Below, in pieces: positions 1 to 8,765 of a stretch of DNA of 64,000 nt. This stretch comes from JAKAGZ01 sp963748105. Its GTDB lineage: Bacteria > Bacteroidota > Ignavibacteria > Ignavibacteriales > Ignavibacteriaceae. The position numbers and the translations under genes were made by a program. Position 1 is the stretch's first letter. Every line of letters begins with the position of its first letter. Under the pieces are notes generated by a model. That model saw only the letters and a program-made list of their open reading frames with translations, was not told where the DNA came from and did no database searches. Location: positions 44,316-108,315 of the forward strand of contig CAVVHP010000039.1 of the NCBI GenBank assembly GCA_963748105.1, given 5' to 3'.

Positions 1-2235
1 AAACTTTACGAAGAAAATCCATCCGAAGTTCCTGAACAATGGAGAAGTTTTTTCACAGGTGAAAATCAGACTTCTAATAACGGACATTCCGGAGCAAAAA
101 ATAATTCCTCAAACGTAGCATTGCCTAAAAACATTTCTATGCCGGAACCGGCTAAAGAAGACGAAGTTAAAGTTATTGCAGGGAGCTCTGCTAAAATTCT
201 CGATAATATGACTGCGAGTCTTACAATTCCAACAGCTACTTCACAGAGAGTTGTGCCAGTTAAACTTCTCGAAGAAAACAGAACTCTGATAAATAATCAT
301 CTGAAGAAAACAGCCGGCGGGAAAATTTCATTTACACATATTATTAGCTGGGCAATCCTTAAAGCAGTAAAAAGTTTCCCTGAAATAAATAATGCGTTTA
401 CAATTATTAACGGTAAGCCTCATCTTATTGAAAGAACAAACGTAAACCTTGGGCTTGCAATTGATATTGAGAAAAAAGACGGCTCACATTCACTGATAGT
501 ACCGAATATAAAGAACGCCAATACGATGAACTTCAGAGAATTTTGGGGAAAATATGATGACCTGGTTCAACGAACAAGAAAAGGCCTAATTGATCCTTCT
601 GAATTTATGGGAACCTCAATTACACTTACAAACCCCGGTACACTTGGAACGGTTTCTTCCGTGGCAAGACTGATGATTGGACAGGGTGCAATTATTGCAA
701 CGGGAGCCATACAGTACCCTGCTGAATATCAGGCAATGTCTCAGGAAACCATATCTGCACTTGGCATAAGCAAGGTGATGAACATCACGAGTACTTATGA
801 CCACAGGATAATTCAGGGAGCTGAGTCCGGTTTATTCCTTAAAGAAGTTCACGAACTACTTCTGGGCAAAGATAATTTCTACAATGAAATTTTCTCAGAC
901 CTTTCAATTCCTCTTAGGCCTGTTGAGTGGATGACGGACTATCAGCCGGGTGCATTTACAGGCGGCAACTCAAATACAGAAGAAATTGAAAAACAGGCAA
1001 GAGTCTTACAGCTAATCAATCTTTATCGTGTGCGGGGACATTTAATTGCCAATCTTGATCCGCTCGGGACACAAACAACTTATCATCCGGAACTTGATCC
1101 TGCCACATACAAATTTACTTTGTGGGATCTTGACAGAAAATTTATCACCGGTGGTTTTGCCGGAATGCAAACCGCCACACTACGTGAAATTCTTGAGAAT
1201 CTTCAGAAAACTTATTGCAATAAAATCGGTGCTGAATATATGCATATTCAGAATCCGGTTGAAAAAGCATGGCTGCAAAGCAAAATGGAGCCGGTTAGAA
1301 ATGTTCCTGAATTTGACCTGGAAGTAAAAAAAGAAATCCTGCATAAATTAATTATTGCGGAAAATTTTGAACACTTCATTCATAATAGGTTTATCGGACA
1401 TAAAAGATTTTCTCTTGAAGGTTCTGAAACTCTGATACCTGTTTTGGACATGATATTAAATCTCTCATCTTCTAAAGGAATTCTTGAAGTTGTTCTGGGA
1501 ATGGCTCACCGTGGAAGACTAAACGTGCTTGCCAATATAATCGGTAAATCATACGAATCAATATTCTCTGAATTTGAAGACGTTAACGATCCGAATTCGA
1601 TTGCGGGCTCCGGCGATGTTAAATATCACCTTGGAGCGACCGGACAATATAAAACACGGGATGATAAAACCATCACAGTCTCCGTCGCTTCCAATCCAAG
1701 TCATCTTGAATGGGTTAATCCGGTTGTTGAGGGGATTGTAAGAGCAAAGCAAACCAGGTTGGGAGATAATAAGGAACACAAAAAAATAATGCCTGTTCTC
1801 ATTCACGGGGATGCTGCATTTGCGGGACAGGGTGTTGTTGCTGAGACACTAAACCTATCTCAATTAAGCGGTTACAGAACAGGCGGAACTATACATATTA
1901 TTGTGAATAACCAGATCGGGTTTACAACTACACCTAAAGACGCCCGCTCTTCAGTCTATGCGAGTGATGTTGCCAAGATGATTCAGGCACCAATTTTCCA
2001 CGTAAACGGAGAAGATCCCGAGGCAGCAATATGGGTCGCACAGCTGGCTTTTGAATACAGAGAAATGTTTAACAAGGACGTTGTAATTGATCTGTTCGGA
2101 TTCAGAAAACACGGTCACAATGAAGGCGATGAACCCGGATTTACTCAACCGCTGCTTTATGAAAAAATTAAGACACATCCTTCTGTAAAAGAACAATATT
2201 CAAATACTCTTCTGGAAAAGGGAAACACTTTCTAA
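1..2235 (+). CDS. kgd: Multifunctional 2-oxoglutarate dehydrogenase/decarboxylase (E2-E1 fusion), N-terminal part, frameshifted and 5'-truncated
   Basis: The open frame runs from the first base, so the true start lies outside the window; a TTG at 121 is internal. The first residues in frame (KLYEENPSEVPEQWRSFF) match the short N-terminal helix of OdhA/Kgd proteins. Next comes a 2-oxoacid dehydrogenase acyltransferase core ending in the catalytic motif DHRIIQG (about 785-835), then the thiamine-diphosphate E1 domain with GDAAFAGQG and NNQIGF. No lipoyl domain is visible. Enzymes of this type decarboxylate 2-oxoglutarate in the TCA cycle. The frame ends at a TAA at 2233; the next frame continues the same protein without loss, so this is one gene broken by a one-base insertion near 2219-2228. 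Confidence 0.9.
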   Translation, partial: KLYEENPSEVPEQWRSFFTGENQTSNNGHSGAKNNSSNVALPKNISMPEPAKEDEVKVIAGSSAKILDNMTASLTIPTATSQRVVPVKLLEENRTLINNHLKKTAGGKISFTHIISWAILKAVKSFPEINNAFTIINGKPHLIERTNVNLGLAIDIEKKDGSHSLIVPNIKNANTMNFREFWGKYDDLVQRTRKGLIDPSEFMGTSITLTNPGTLGTVSSVARLMIGQGAIIATGAIQYPAEYQAMSQETISALGISKVMNITSTYDHRIIQGAESGLFLKEVHELLLGKDNFYNEIFSDLSIPLRPVEWMTDYQPGAFTGGNSNTEEIEKQARVLQLINLYRVRGHLIANLDPLGTQTTYHPELDPATYKFTLWDLDRKFITGGFAGMQTATLREILENLQKTYCNKIGAEYMHIQNPVEKAWLQSKMEPVRNVPEFDLEVKKEILHKLIIAENFEHFIHNRFIGHKRFSLEGSETLIPVLDMILNLSSSKGILEVVLGMAHRGRLNVLANIIGKSYESIFSEFEDVNDPNSIAGSGDVKYHLGATGQYKTRDDKTITVSVASNPSHLEWVNPVVEGIVRAKQTRLGDNKEHKKIMPVLIHGDAAFAGQGVVAETLNLSQLSGYRTGGTIHIIVNNQIGFTTTPKDARSSVYASDVAKMIQAPIFHVNGEDPEAAIWVAQLAFEYREMFNKDVVIDLFGFRKHGHNEGDEPGFTQPLLYEKIKTHPSVKEQYSNTLLEKGNTF

Positions 2236-2251
2236 AGAAGAAATTGAAGAA

Positions 2252-3544
2252 ATGAGCGATGAAATTGTGTCAGTGCTTTCTAAATCATTCGATAAAATAA
2301 AAGAAGAAAGCTCTAAATTTAAAGCAGACGCTCCGCTAGCAGTTTCAAAAGAAAAAATTGCTTCAAAAGATACTACTGAACAAACGAGTATTACTGAGGA
2401 AGTACTTGGAAATATTATTAATGGTATTACAAATGTACCTGACGCTTTTCATGTTCATCCTAAACTCCGGAAATTTCTTGAAAGAAGAAAAGGGATACTG
2501 GATGGTTCAGAAAATGCAGACTGGGCATTAGGTGAAGCTATTGCATTTGGGAGCCTGCTGCTTGAAGGGACTCCTGTAAGACTAAGCGGCCAGGACAGTG
2601 TAAGAGGCACATTCAGTCAGCGCCATACAGCTCTTACAGATATCCACAGCGGTGAGGACTACTTCCCACTTAACCATATAACCCCCAAACAGGCAAAGAT
2701 TGAAGCTCTTGACAGTTTTCTTTCAGAAGCCGCAGTTTTGGGGTTTGAATATGGCTACAGTACGGCTGATCCGCTTGCGCTGGTAATGTGGGAAGCTCAG
2801 TTTGGTGATTTTTCGAATGGCGCGCAGGTAATTATAGATAATTTTATCGTTGTTTCATATGAAAAATGGAAACTTAGAAACAGCGTTGTGATGTTACTGC
2901 CTCACGGCTACGAAGGACAGGGACCGGAACACTCCAGCGCCAGATTGGAAAGATTTTTAATACTTTGTGCAGAAAATAATATGCAGGTTTGTAATGTTAC
3001 AACTCCGGCTCAGTATTTTCATCTCTTAAGAAGACAAATGAAAAATGCCGTAAGAAAACCGTTGGTATTAATGACACCCAAAAGTCTCTTAAGATTACCG
3101 GAGGCAAGTTCTCCGAAAGAAGATTTTATTACTGGAACATTTAAAGAAATTATAGACGACACAACCATTTCGAAAGAGAAAAAAAATGATCGCGTAATAC
3201 TTACGAGCGGAAAAGTTTATTATGATTTAATTAAATACAGAAACAGTAATAATATTGATCATGTACCGATAGTCAGGATTGAACAATTCTATCCATACAA
3301 TGCTGATAAATTTAAGCAATTACTTGCAGGATATTCCGATACACAAAAGATTATCTGGGTACAGGAAGAACCTAAAAATATGGGTGCGTGGAATTTCTTA
3401 TCATTAAGATTATATGATGATCTTGCGGAAGGACAAAAGCTGCATTACGTAGGCAGACCGGAAGGTGCAAGTCCTGCTGTAGGTTCAGCAAAAAAATCCA
3501 ACAAACAGCAAAAAGATCTGATAGAAAAAGCATTCAAAATGTAA
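2252..3544 (+). CDS. kgd: 2-oxoglutarate dehydrogenase E1, C-terminal part (continuation after frameshift)
   Basis: This frame holds the transketolase-like pyrimidine-binding domain and C-terminal domain of the E1 component: the segment RLSGQDSVRGTFSQRH, the HGYEGQGPEHSSAR motif and a C-terminus with WVQEEPKNMGAW are all E1 hallmarks. It has no ribosome site of its own. Reading it back to about 2222 gives TLSKEEIEEMSDE, which joins directly to the preceding frame. Together the two pieces give at least 1180 residues, the size of a Kgd/OdhA-type protein. If the frameshift is real the enzyme is inactive; if it is a sequencing error the gene is intact. Confidence 0.9.
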   Translation: MSDEIVSVLSKSFDKIKEESSKFKADAPLAVSKEKIASKDTTEQTSITEEVLGNIINGITNVPDAFHVHPKLRKFLERRKGILDGSENADWALGEAIAFGSLLLEGTPVRLSGQDSVRGTFSQRHTALTDIHSGEDYFPLNHITPKQAKIEALDSFLSEAAVLGFEYGYSTADPLALVMWEAQFGDFSNGAQVIIDNFIVVSYEKWKLRNSVVMLLPHGYEGQGPEHSSARLERFLILCAENNMQVCNVTTPAQYFHLLRRQMKNAVRKPLVLMTPKSLLRLPEASSPKEDFITGTFKEIIDDTTISKEKKNDRVILTSGKVYYDLIKYRNSNNIDHVPIVRIEQFYPYNADKFKQLLAGYSDTQKIIWVQEEPKNMGAWNFLSLRLYDDLAEGQKLHYVGRPEGASPAVGSAKKSNKQQKDLIEKAFKM

Positions 3545-3563
3545 GTTTTTAATAATTCAGGAT

Positions 3564-3597
3564 ACCGGATTGTGACTGGTAATGATCACAATCCGGT
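3564..3597. terminator. Hairpin between convergent genes
   Basis: Perfect 12-bp stem, ACCGGATTGTGA paired with TCACAATCCGGT, around a 10-base loop. It sits between the 2-oxoglutarate dehydrogenase gene and the convergent sensor kinase gene, so it probably ends transcripts from both sides. No strong T-run follows. Confidence 0.6.
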
Positions 3598-3607
3598 AAA
3601 GCAGAGT

Positions 3608-5197
3608 TTAATTATCTTTTGGAGCTGGAATTGTAAAAATAACCTTTGTCCCCTTCCCGACTTCACTTTCAATTTTTAATGAACCGCCATTTTTTTCAAT
3701 CATTTCTTTGCATAGCATTACTCCCAGTCCGGTCCCCAGCTCACCTTCGGTACCTTGCGTTGTGTTAACTTCACCGAGGGAATAAATATTCTTAAGCGCT
3801 TCCTTGGACATGCCCACACCATTATCTTCAACAGTAGTCACTATAAAATCCTTCTCATACGCGGAGTATATTTTAATCGTTCCATTCCGGTTTGTAAATT
3901 TAATGGCATTAGCCAGAAAGTTTTGAATTATAGAACCAATAATATGCTTATCACTTAAAACGAAAACATCCTTACTAATTTCATTTACAACACTAATAGA
4001 TTTATTTTTAGCGTTTTTAGATAACAGCTCTATTTTTGTATCAACAGCCTCTGATAAATTTAACTTTACGGGATTATATTCAGACTTACCCAATTGCATG
4101 GCCCCCCACTCAAGTAAATTCTGCAATAATTCATACTGATTTTTCAAGAGAGTAAACAATGTCTGAATATATTCTTCTTTTTCCTCAAGAGATAAATCTG
4201 AATCCGGAGAGGTCAATAATTCACTTAAGCCTAATAAGCTTTGAAACGGGCTCTTTAAATCGTGTGCAATTATAGAAAAGAATTTATCTTTAGTTTGATT
4301 GAGCTCTTTTAATTGTTCCGCATAAACTTTTATCGCTTCCGAGTTTCTTTTCCTTTCAATTACCTGGGCAATCTGCTTTGCAACAAATACAAGGAGTTGT
4401 TTTTCCGGTTCTCCATAAGTTTCTGCATTCTGATAATCCTGTACAACGATAACACCAATTGTTTTATCGCTTACTATTAAAGGAACACCAAGCCATATTA
4501 ATGTGGGCGTTCCAATCATTTCAACTTCCCCCGTTTCCCTTAATTCCAGGTCAAGCCTTGAATCTATAAGCTTTGCTTCCCCGGTTCGTAATATATATTC
4601 GGTCAGTCCTTTACTCAGTTTTTTAGGCGGATAAGGGGGATCAAATTCATCCACCATATATGGAAATGAAATCATTTCTGTACTTTCATCATACATTGCG
4701 ATATAGAAATTATTTGCAAGCATAAGTGTACTTACAATTTCGTGAATTCTTTTATAAAGAGAGACCATATCGGTGGCAGTATAAGCCGCTTCGGATATAT
4801 CAAAAAGAGCTTTCTGTACTTTCTCCAGTCTTTTGTTTTCTGAAATATCACGGACAACAGCATAAACAACTTTCTTTCCTTCAATTGTAATCAGACTTAA
4901 AGCCACATCAGCATCAAACAGAACATTATCCTTCGTTTTATGCTGCCAGTAAAATCTTTGTTGAATACCCAGAAAAGCCCTACTGATTTTTTCATTTGCA
5001 CTTTCTACAGATGATTTACCATCAGGTTGAAATTCCGGAGAAAATTCCAGCGGACTTTTCCCAATTATATCTTCTTTTTTACAATGGAAAAGCTTACATA
5101 CTGCATCATTACATTCAGTAAAGACGTCAGTCATTAAAAACATTCCATCTGCAGAATTTTCAAAAATTTCAAGGTATGTATTATCCAGTTGGCCCAT
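3608..5197 (-). CDS. PAS-GAF sensor histidine kinase
   Basis: 529 residues. Order: PAS domain (about 10-120), GAF domain (about 145-280), HisKA dimerisation domain with phospho-acceptor His312 in SIIAHDLKSPFQ, then HATPase_c (about 410-525) with N-box NFLANAIKFTN, DNGVGM and GTGLG. No membrane segment or signal peptide is seen, so it is a cytoplasmic sensor. The broken receiver gene at 5409-5772 lies upstream on the same strand, as expected for a two-component pair. The GAF-to-ATPase half is closely similar to the kinase at 13392-15506, pointing to a paralogous expansion. The ligand is unknown. Confidence 0.93.
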   Translation of the reverse strand: MGQLDNTYLEIFENSADGMFLMTDVFTECNDAVCKLFHCKKEDIIGKSPLEFSPEFQPDGKSSVESANEKISRAFLGIQQRFYWQHKTKDNVLFDADVALSLITIEGKKVVYAVVRDISENKRLEKVQKALFDISEAAYTATDMVSLYKRIHEIVSTLMLANNFYIAMYDESTEMISFPYMVDEFDPPYPPKKLSKGLTEYILRTGEAKLIDSRLDLELRETGEVEMIGTPTLIWLGVPLIVSDKTIGVIVVQDYQNAETYGEPEKQLLVFVAKQIAQVIERKRNSEAIKVYAEQLKELNQTKDKFFSIIAHDLKSPFQSLLGLSELLTSPDSDLSLEEKEEYIQTLFTLLKNQYELLQNLLEWGAMQLGKSEYNPVKLNLSEAVDTKIELLSKNAKNKSISVVNEISKDVFVLSDKHIIGSIIQNFLANAIKFTNRNGTIKIYSAYEKDFIVTTVEDNGVGMSKEALKNIYSLGEVNTTQGTEGELGTGLGVMLCKEMIEKNGGSLKIESEVGKGTKVIFTIPAPKDN

Positions 5198-5408
5198 AAT
5201 ATTTTCTCTAACTATTATTTGTTTATGTTCAGATTCCCCAATAAAATATTACGAGTGTAATATCCTGATTTAAATATAAATTATAAAGGACTTTAATAAT
5301 TATTAGCATTTAAATTACAAATGATAATTTACATATTTTATTAAAAAGTTATCAAATTATAATTTATTTTTTTGACTGGAATTAGTTAATGAACCATGAG
5401 TTTTTAAT

Positions 5409-5772
5409 TTAATTTTTCTCTATTTTCTCCAACAATTCCTGAATACTAAATGGTTTGGAAAGATAGTCATCACAACCTGCATTTACGGAATTAGTTATAT
5501 CTAATTCAGATACGTGCGCAGTAACGACTATTATTGGGATATGCTTAACCTTATCAAGGTTCTTCAATTTTTTTGTAAAATCCGGCCCGTTAAGTTCCCC
5601 GTTAACCGGGATATCCATAAGGATTAAATCAACTTTGTTTGATTCCAAAATTTCCAATGGACCGGAGGCTGAATTTGCAACAAACACTTTGTATTTTTTT
5701 TGTATCCCTCTTTTTATTGCTCACTGGTTAATTCATCATCTTCAACCAAAAGGAAAACCTTTTTGTTATCAT
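5409..5772 (-). pseudogene. Single-domain response regulator (CheY-like), disrupted by two one-base deletions
   Basis: The intact C-terminal frame (from 5722 down) has the phospho-acceptor Asp in LILMDIPVNG, Thr in VVTAH and Lys in YLSKPFS. The missing N-terminus is present in other frames: an ATG at 5772 gives MITK, then after one missing A in the A-run near 5775 the frame reads KVFLLVEDDELTSE with the acidic pocket, and after a second missing base near 5719-5724 it reads AIKRGIQKKYKVF. Restoring both bases gives about 121 residues, exactly one receiver domain. An internal GTG at 5687 would give only 92 residues lacking the acidic pocket. Confidence 0.75.
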
Positions 5773-5945
5773 TTTTGTATTCTGTTTGTGTGTGGATATT
5801 TTAACTGGAACGGGCTTTTCAGCAACCGATTTATCCAACTAACTGTTTAGAATAAGTTAAAGAAACAGGTAATTCAATAAGTGTTGTAATTATTACGCTG
5901 AACATTTGACAATAATAACCGAAATCTGGATATTTGAAGTTTAGT

Positions 5946-6018
5946 GCGGGCATAACTCAGTTGGTAGAGTGTCAGCTTCCCAAGCTGGATGTCGCGGGTT
6001 CGAACCCCGTTGCCCGCT
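5946..6018 (+). tRNA. tRNA-Gly (CCC)
   Basis: A 73-base cloverleaf. Acceptor strand GCGGGCA pairs with TGCCCGC; the anticodon loop TTCCCAA lies in a TCAGC/GCTGG stem, giving anticodon CCC; the T arm is GCGGGTTCGAACCCCGT. CCA is not encoded. Confidence 0.95.
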
Positions 6019-6195
6019 CTTGAAATTTTCAATTGAAAATTAAGGTATTTCCCTCAAAAAATATCATAAAAAGCTTTGAAGTTTGCCAAAAAAATCAAAT
6101 ATTTAGGGTCTAAATTTAATAGAAGTTCTCAGGGAACGGTCTTTTCCTGATCGAATCAGAAAAAATTCCATTAATTTTAATTGTTCTTAACATAC

Positions 6196-6269
6196 GGGGT
6201 CGTAGTTCAGTTGGTTAGAACGCCTGCCTGTCACGCAGGAGGTCGCGAGTTCGAGTCTCGTCGGCCCCG
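6196..6269 (+). tRNA. tRNA-Asp (GTC)
   Basis: A 74-base cloverleaf with acceptor GGGGTCG/CGGCCCC, anticodon loop CTGTCAC (anticodon GTC) and T arm GCGAGTTCGAGTCTCGT. It is followed immediately by a hairpin terminator. Confidence 0.96.
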
Positions 6270-6270
6270 C

Positions 6271-6295
6271 AAAAATCACTTTTCGGGTGATTTTT
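6271..6295 (+). terminator. Rho-independent terminator after tRNA-Asp
   Basis: AAAAATCAC and GTGATTTTT form a 9-bp stem directly after the tRNA, with further T's downstream. Confidence 0.8.
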
Positions 6296-6400
6296 ATTTG
6301 CATATTCTTTTAAGAATATCCCTTGAATTACACATCGGAATCCTTAATACTACCTGCAAATAGCAATATACTTACCAATTACAAATAAAAAGGAAAAGCA

Positions 6401-6745
6401 ATGAATATTTTCGTTGGCAATTTGTCAAATGACGTAACCGATGATGATCTAAGAGGTTTATTTTCAGAATTTGGACAAATTAAGAGTGTAAAGGTTATAC
6501 GGGATATGTTTTCAGGTGATTCAAAGGGATTCGGCTTTGTTGAGATGCCGGGATTAAGTGATGCACAGAAAGCAATCTCTACTCTCAACACTAAAGAAGT
6601 CAAAGGCAAAAAAATTGTTGTAAATGAAGCACGCCCTAAAACCGACAGCCGCAGACCCGGCGGAAGAGGTGGAAATAGCAGAGGCGGCGGCGGAAGAGGC
6701 GGAAACAGCAGAGGCGGCGGTGGCGGCGGAAGAAGAGGCTGGTAG
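6401..6745 (+). CDS. RRM-domain glycine-rich RNA-binding protein
   Basis: 114 residues. One RNA-recognition motif fills residues 1-80, with RNP2 as IFVGNL at the start and RNP1 as KGFGFVEM around residue 45. The tail is a repeated RGGN/SRGGG arginine-glycine segment. This architecture is that of small bacterial RNA chaperones (RbpA/Rbp type), often cold-induced. A ribosome site (AAGGAAA) sits before the ATG, and a strong terminator follows the stop. The repeated tail codons are locally GC-rich compared with the surroundings. Confidence 0.95.
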   Translation: MNIFVGNLSNDVTDDDLRGLFSEFGQIKSVKVIRDMFSGDSKGFGFVEMPGLSDAQKAISTLNTKEVKGKKIVVNEARPKTDSRRPGGRGGNSRGGGGRGGNSRGGGGGGRRGW

Positions 6746-6752
6746 TTTTAAT

Positions 6753-6785
6753 AAAAAGTCTCTCATTTTGTGAGAGACTTTTCCC
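6753..6785 (+). terminator. Rho-independent terminator
   Basis: AAAAGTCTCTCA, a TTTTG loop and TGAGAGACTTTT form a 12-bp stem ending in T's just after the RNA-binding protein gene. Confidence 0.85.
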
Positions 6786-6788
6786 TAT

Positions 6789-7052
6789 TTAATCTGAATA
6801 ATCTTCTACCTGTGTTGCCTTAAAGGGAAAAGCAAAGTAATAAAAATCTTTGTCCTGGTTTTTAATCTTATCTTTTGTCAAAAAATATTTCACTACTTCT
6901 TCGCTCCCCTTTTCTTTGAATAAAAGGTACAACCCGTCTTCAAACTTGTACAGCGGAAGCCTTATCTTTTTATTGGATGACAAGTAAGCCATATCAAGTA
7001 GAACTTTCCTGAAAGTATCACCTTCTTCTTTTCTTAAATATATAGTGCGCAT
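6789..7052 (-). CDS. Small hypothetical protein
   Basis: 87 residues, charged, soluble, with no signal peptide or membrane segment. The sequence (MRTIYLRKEEGD at the start, VEDYSD at the end) matches no family I can name. It starts with ATG at 7052 with a poor ribosome site, and ends just after the convergent terminator at 6753-6785. Normal coding character and lack of any competing frame favour a real gene, but not strongly. Confidence 0.55.
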   Translation of the reverse strand: MRTIYLRKEEGDTFRKVLLDMAYLSSNKKIRLPLYKFEDGLYLLFKEKGSEEVVKYFLTKDKIKNQDKDFYYFAFPFKATQVEDYSD

Positions 7053-7295
7053 AAAGATTCAATCCGTAATGTTTTTATCATTCTAATTTAAGTAAATGTA
7101 ACTAAATTTAGAAGTTCTGTTTTGGAGAAATAATTTAGGGCATTGCCAATTAGGCAGGCAAAAAACTCCCCGGGTTAATCGTATGAAAGCAGTAATTCCC
7201 CATAATAAAAAAATCTAGTCGAATACGGATTCACTTTTTTATATTTTTAGTGGAGGCTGAAGCCCCGACAGCTCAGGGTACCCGACAACCCTCTT

Positions 7296-7311
7296 CTTGT
7301 AAGGCAGGTGC
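7296..7311 (-). repeat. tRNA-Val anticodon-arm remnant
   Basis: The minus strand reads GCACCTGCCTTACAAG, identical over 16 bases to the anticodon arm of the intact tRNA-Val (11211-11226). The flanks only loosely resemble a tRNA. It may be the scar of an old tRNA duplication or integration event. Confidence 0.4.
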
Positions 7312-7722
7312 CATACTGAGTAAAAAATAAACAGCCCCCTGAATCTGTTTATGATGTCCATTTTGCCTTTTTTTACCTGGTTTAATTCATTATTAAATAA
7401 ATTTGTTGTTAGTGAAAGTATATCAGGCATTTTGGATCTAAACAAGAAAAAGTCACAATTCTTAAAAAGCAGATTACATGCAATAATCTATTTATTGAAC
7501 CGCAAATTAAGTTAGTAAGATTAAGCCTGCATGATTTTTAATAAAAGGAATTTTTTCAATTGAATTATTGTTAAAAACACAACTGATATATTGTTATAAT
7601 CCGGTACCTACGGTTCAATAGGAAACCGCATCGACAATTTGTTATGGCAACACATAGTTATAGAACGGGTTATTTTAACTACTGCCATATGATTGAAAAT
7701 TGTTCAAAATAAGATATTTCTG

Positions 7723-7745
7723 ACCGTTAACTCAATGAACCATAC
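7723..7745 (+). repeat. 23-base intergenic repeat, copy 1
   Basis: ACCGTTAACTCAATGAACCA and the following TAC recur at 26238-26260 with a single mismatch. Both copies are in long gene-free stretches. The function is unknown. Confidence 0.6.
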
Positions 7746-7997
7746 CTTTAAATAAATAATCCAGCACATTTCTTGCTATTCTCTACCAATTATGCAAGAT
7801 TAAACAATGGATTAGGGGAAAACCGATCAGCCGGTGAGTGTTATTGGTGCAATTATTCTACTTATGATCTTGGAATACTATTTTGGGGATTATGAGTGCC
7901 GGAAATGGAAAAGCCCAAAATTAGCAACATCTTTATGAATGAAGGGCAAACAAAATTTATGTATCATTTATTAAAATAATTTTAATTGTTCTATTTT

Positions 7998-8049
7998 GGG
8001 AAATAATCTAAAAGAATATTTGGCTTAGCTAATTTTTCAGGAGGCTAAA
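7998..8049 (+). promoter_or_regulatory. Conserved leader of STAS gene 1
   Basis: About 50 bases before the start (GGGAAATAATCTAAAAG, then TTAGCTAATTTTTCAGGAG with the ribosome site) are nearly repeated before the second STAS gene (10119-10170) and partly before the third. The palindrome TTAGCTAA is included. The conservation exceeds that needed for a ribosome site. Confidence 0.55.
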
Positions 8050-8388
8050 ATGGAAGGCTTTGAAAAAACTATAATTGAAGATGTCGCTGTCGAAACTGTA
8101 AATCTTGCTCGTGCAACGTATGAGGAGGCAGGAATGCTGAAAAAAATTCTTAACGATGATATAGAAAAGGGATTTAAAAAAATAATAATTGATTTAGCAC
8201 AGTGTGATTTTATTGACTCAACATTTATCGGCGTATTAGTTGTTACCCTAAAAAAGATTGCTGAAATTGGAGGTGAACTTCGGTTAATAAAACCGGCCTC
8301 TTTTACAAATACAATATTGGCTACATCAGGAACTTTAACTTATTTCAATATAGTAGACACTATTGAAGAAGGTCTAAAAAGTTTCTGA
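8050..8388 (+). CDS. STAS-domain protein (anti-sigma factor antagonist-like), paralogue 1
   Basis: 112 residues, a single STAS domain. The segment CDFIDSTFIGVLVV contains the conserved Ser57 that in SpoIIAA/RsbV-type proteins is phosphorylated by a cognate anti-sigma kinase. A good ribosome site (AGGAGG) precedes the ATG. It is one of three very similar genes at 8050, 10171 and 10689; homology extends into the leaders and, for this copy and the third, into the 3' flank. No HATPase anti-sigma kinase, PP2C phosphatase or sigma factor lies nearby, so its partners are encoded elsewhere. Confidence 0.9.
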   Translation: MEGFEKTIIEDVAVETVNLARATYEEAGMLKKILNDDIEKGFKKIIIDLAQCDFIDSTFIGVLVVTLKKIAEIGGELRLIKPASFTNTILATSGTLTYFNIVDTIEEGLKSF

Positions 8389-8765
8389 TTAGCGGAAATT
8401 CAAAACAGCTGGTTGTAAAACACCGCCTTCTTTACAATTAACACCCCCTAATACATTTAAAAGGAAATTGAAAACCCATCCTTATTTATTTTAAACAAAT
8501 ATTTGTTTGTCGATTGTTATAATCCAGTGCCCACCATTGCATAGACACAATAGCTATAGTTTGTGATGAAAACACAAGGGCTTTGAAGAGTTTAGACCAA
8601 CCTGTCTTGTATTAAAACAATAAAAATCAGTATCAAATTCTATTACATATTATAATAAATTTATACAATACATTTTAGAATATTTATCAGGAATTGTGTT
8701 TTTACAGTTAAAATTAAAAAGGACTTGATATGATCAAGCCCTTTTTAATATAATAGACTGGGAAA
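8389..8765. other. Intergenic stretch between STAS gene 1 and DUF4382-like gene
   Basis: No gene seen. The first 110 bases resemble the 3' flank of STAS gene 3 (shared GGAAATTCAAAA, GTTGTAAAA and ATTGAAA blocks), showing that the duplicated unit reached beyond the coding region. The right end holds the terminator of the convergent lipoprotein gene. Confidence 0.6.
8716..8746 (-). terminator. Terminator of the DUF4382-like gene
   Basis: AAAAAGG-A-CTTGAT, an ATG loop, then ATCAAG-CC-CTTTTT form a long hairpin with A/T flanks that works in both directions. Confidence 0.75.

Larger units (their letters stand above)
7053..8049. other. Gene-free stretch of about 1 kb
   Basis: No convincing gene. 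A 68-codon frame at 7239-7445 (minus) overlaps a tRNA-like remnant and has no ribosome site. The stretch holds a 16-base piece of tRNA-Val (7296-7311), one copy of a 23-base intergenic repeat (7723-7745), and the conserved leader of the first STAS gene at its right end. TTGTTATAATCC near 7590 also recurs near 8515. Confidence 0.6.

Noticed and set aside
6181..6363. 60-codon frame on the plus strand
   Set aside because: It reads through tRNA-Asp and its terminator.
6655..6735. Repeated GGCGGCGG-like DNA
   Set aside because: This is the coding sequence for the RGG tail of the RNA-binding protein, not an independent repeat array.
7239..7445. 68-codon frame on the minus strand
   Set aside because: It overlaps the tRNA-like remnant, has no ribosome site and no recognisable sequence.
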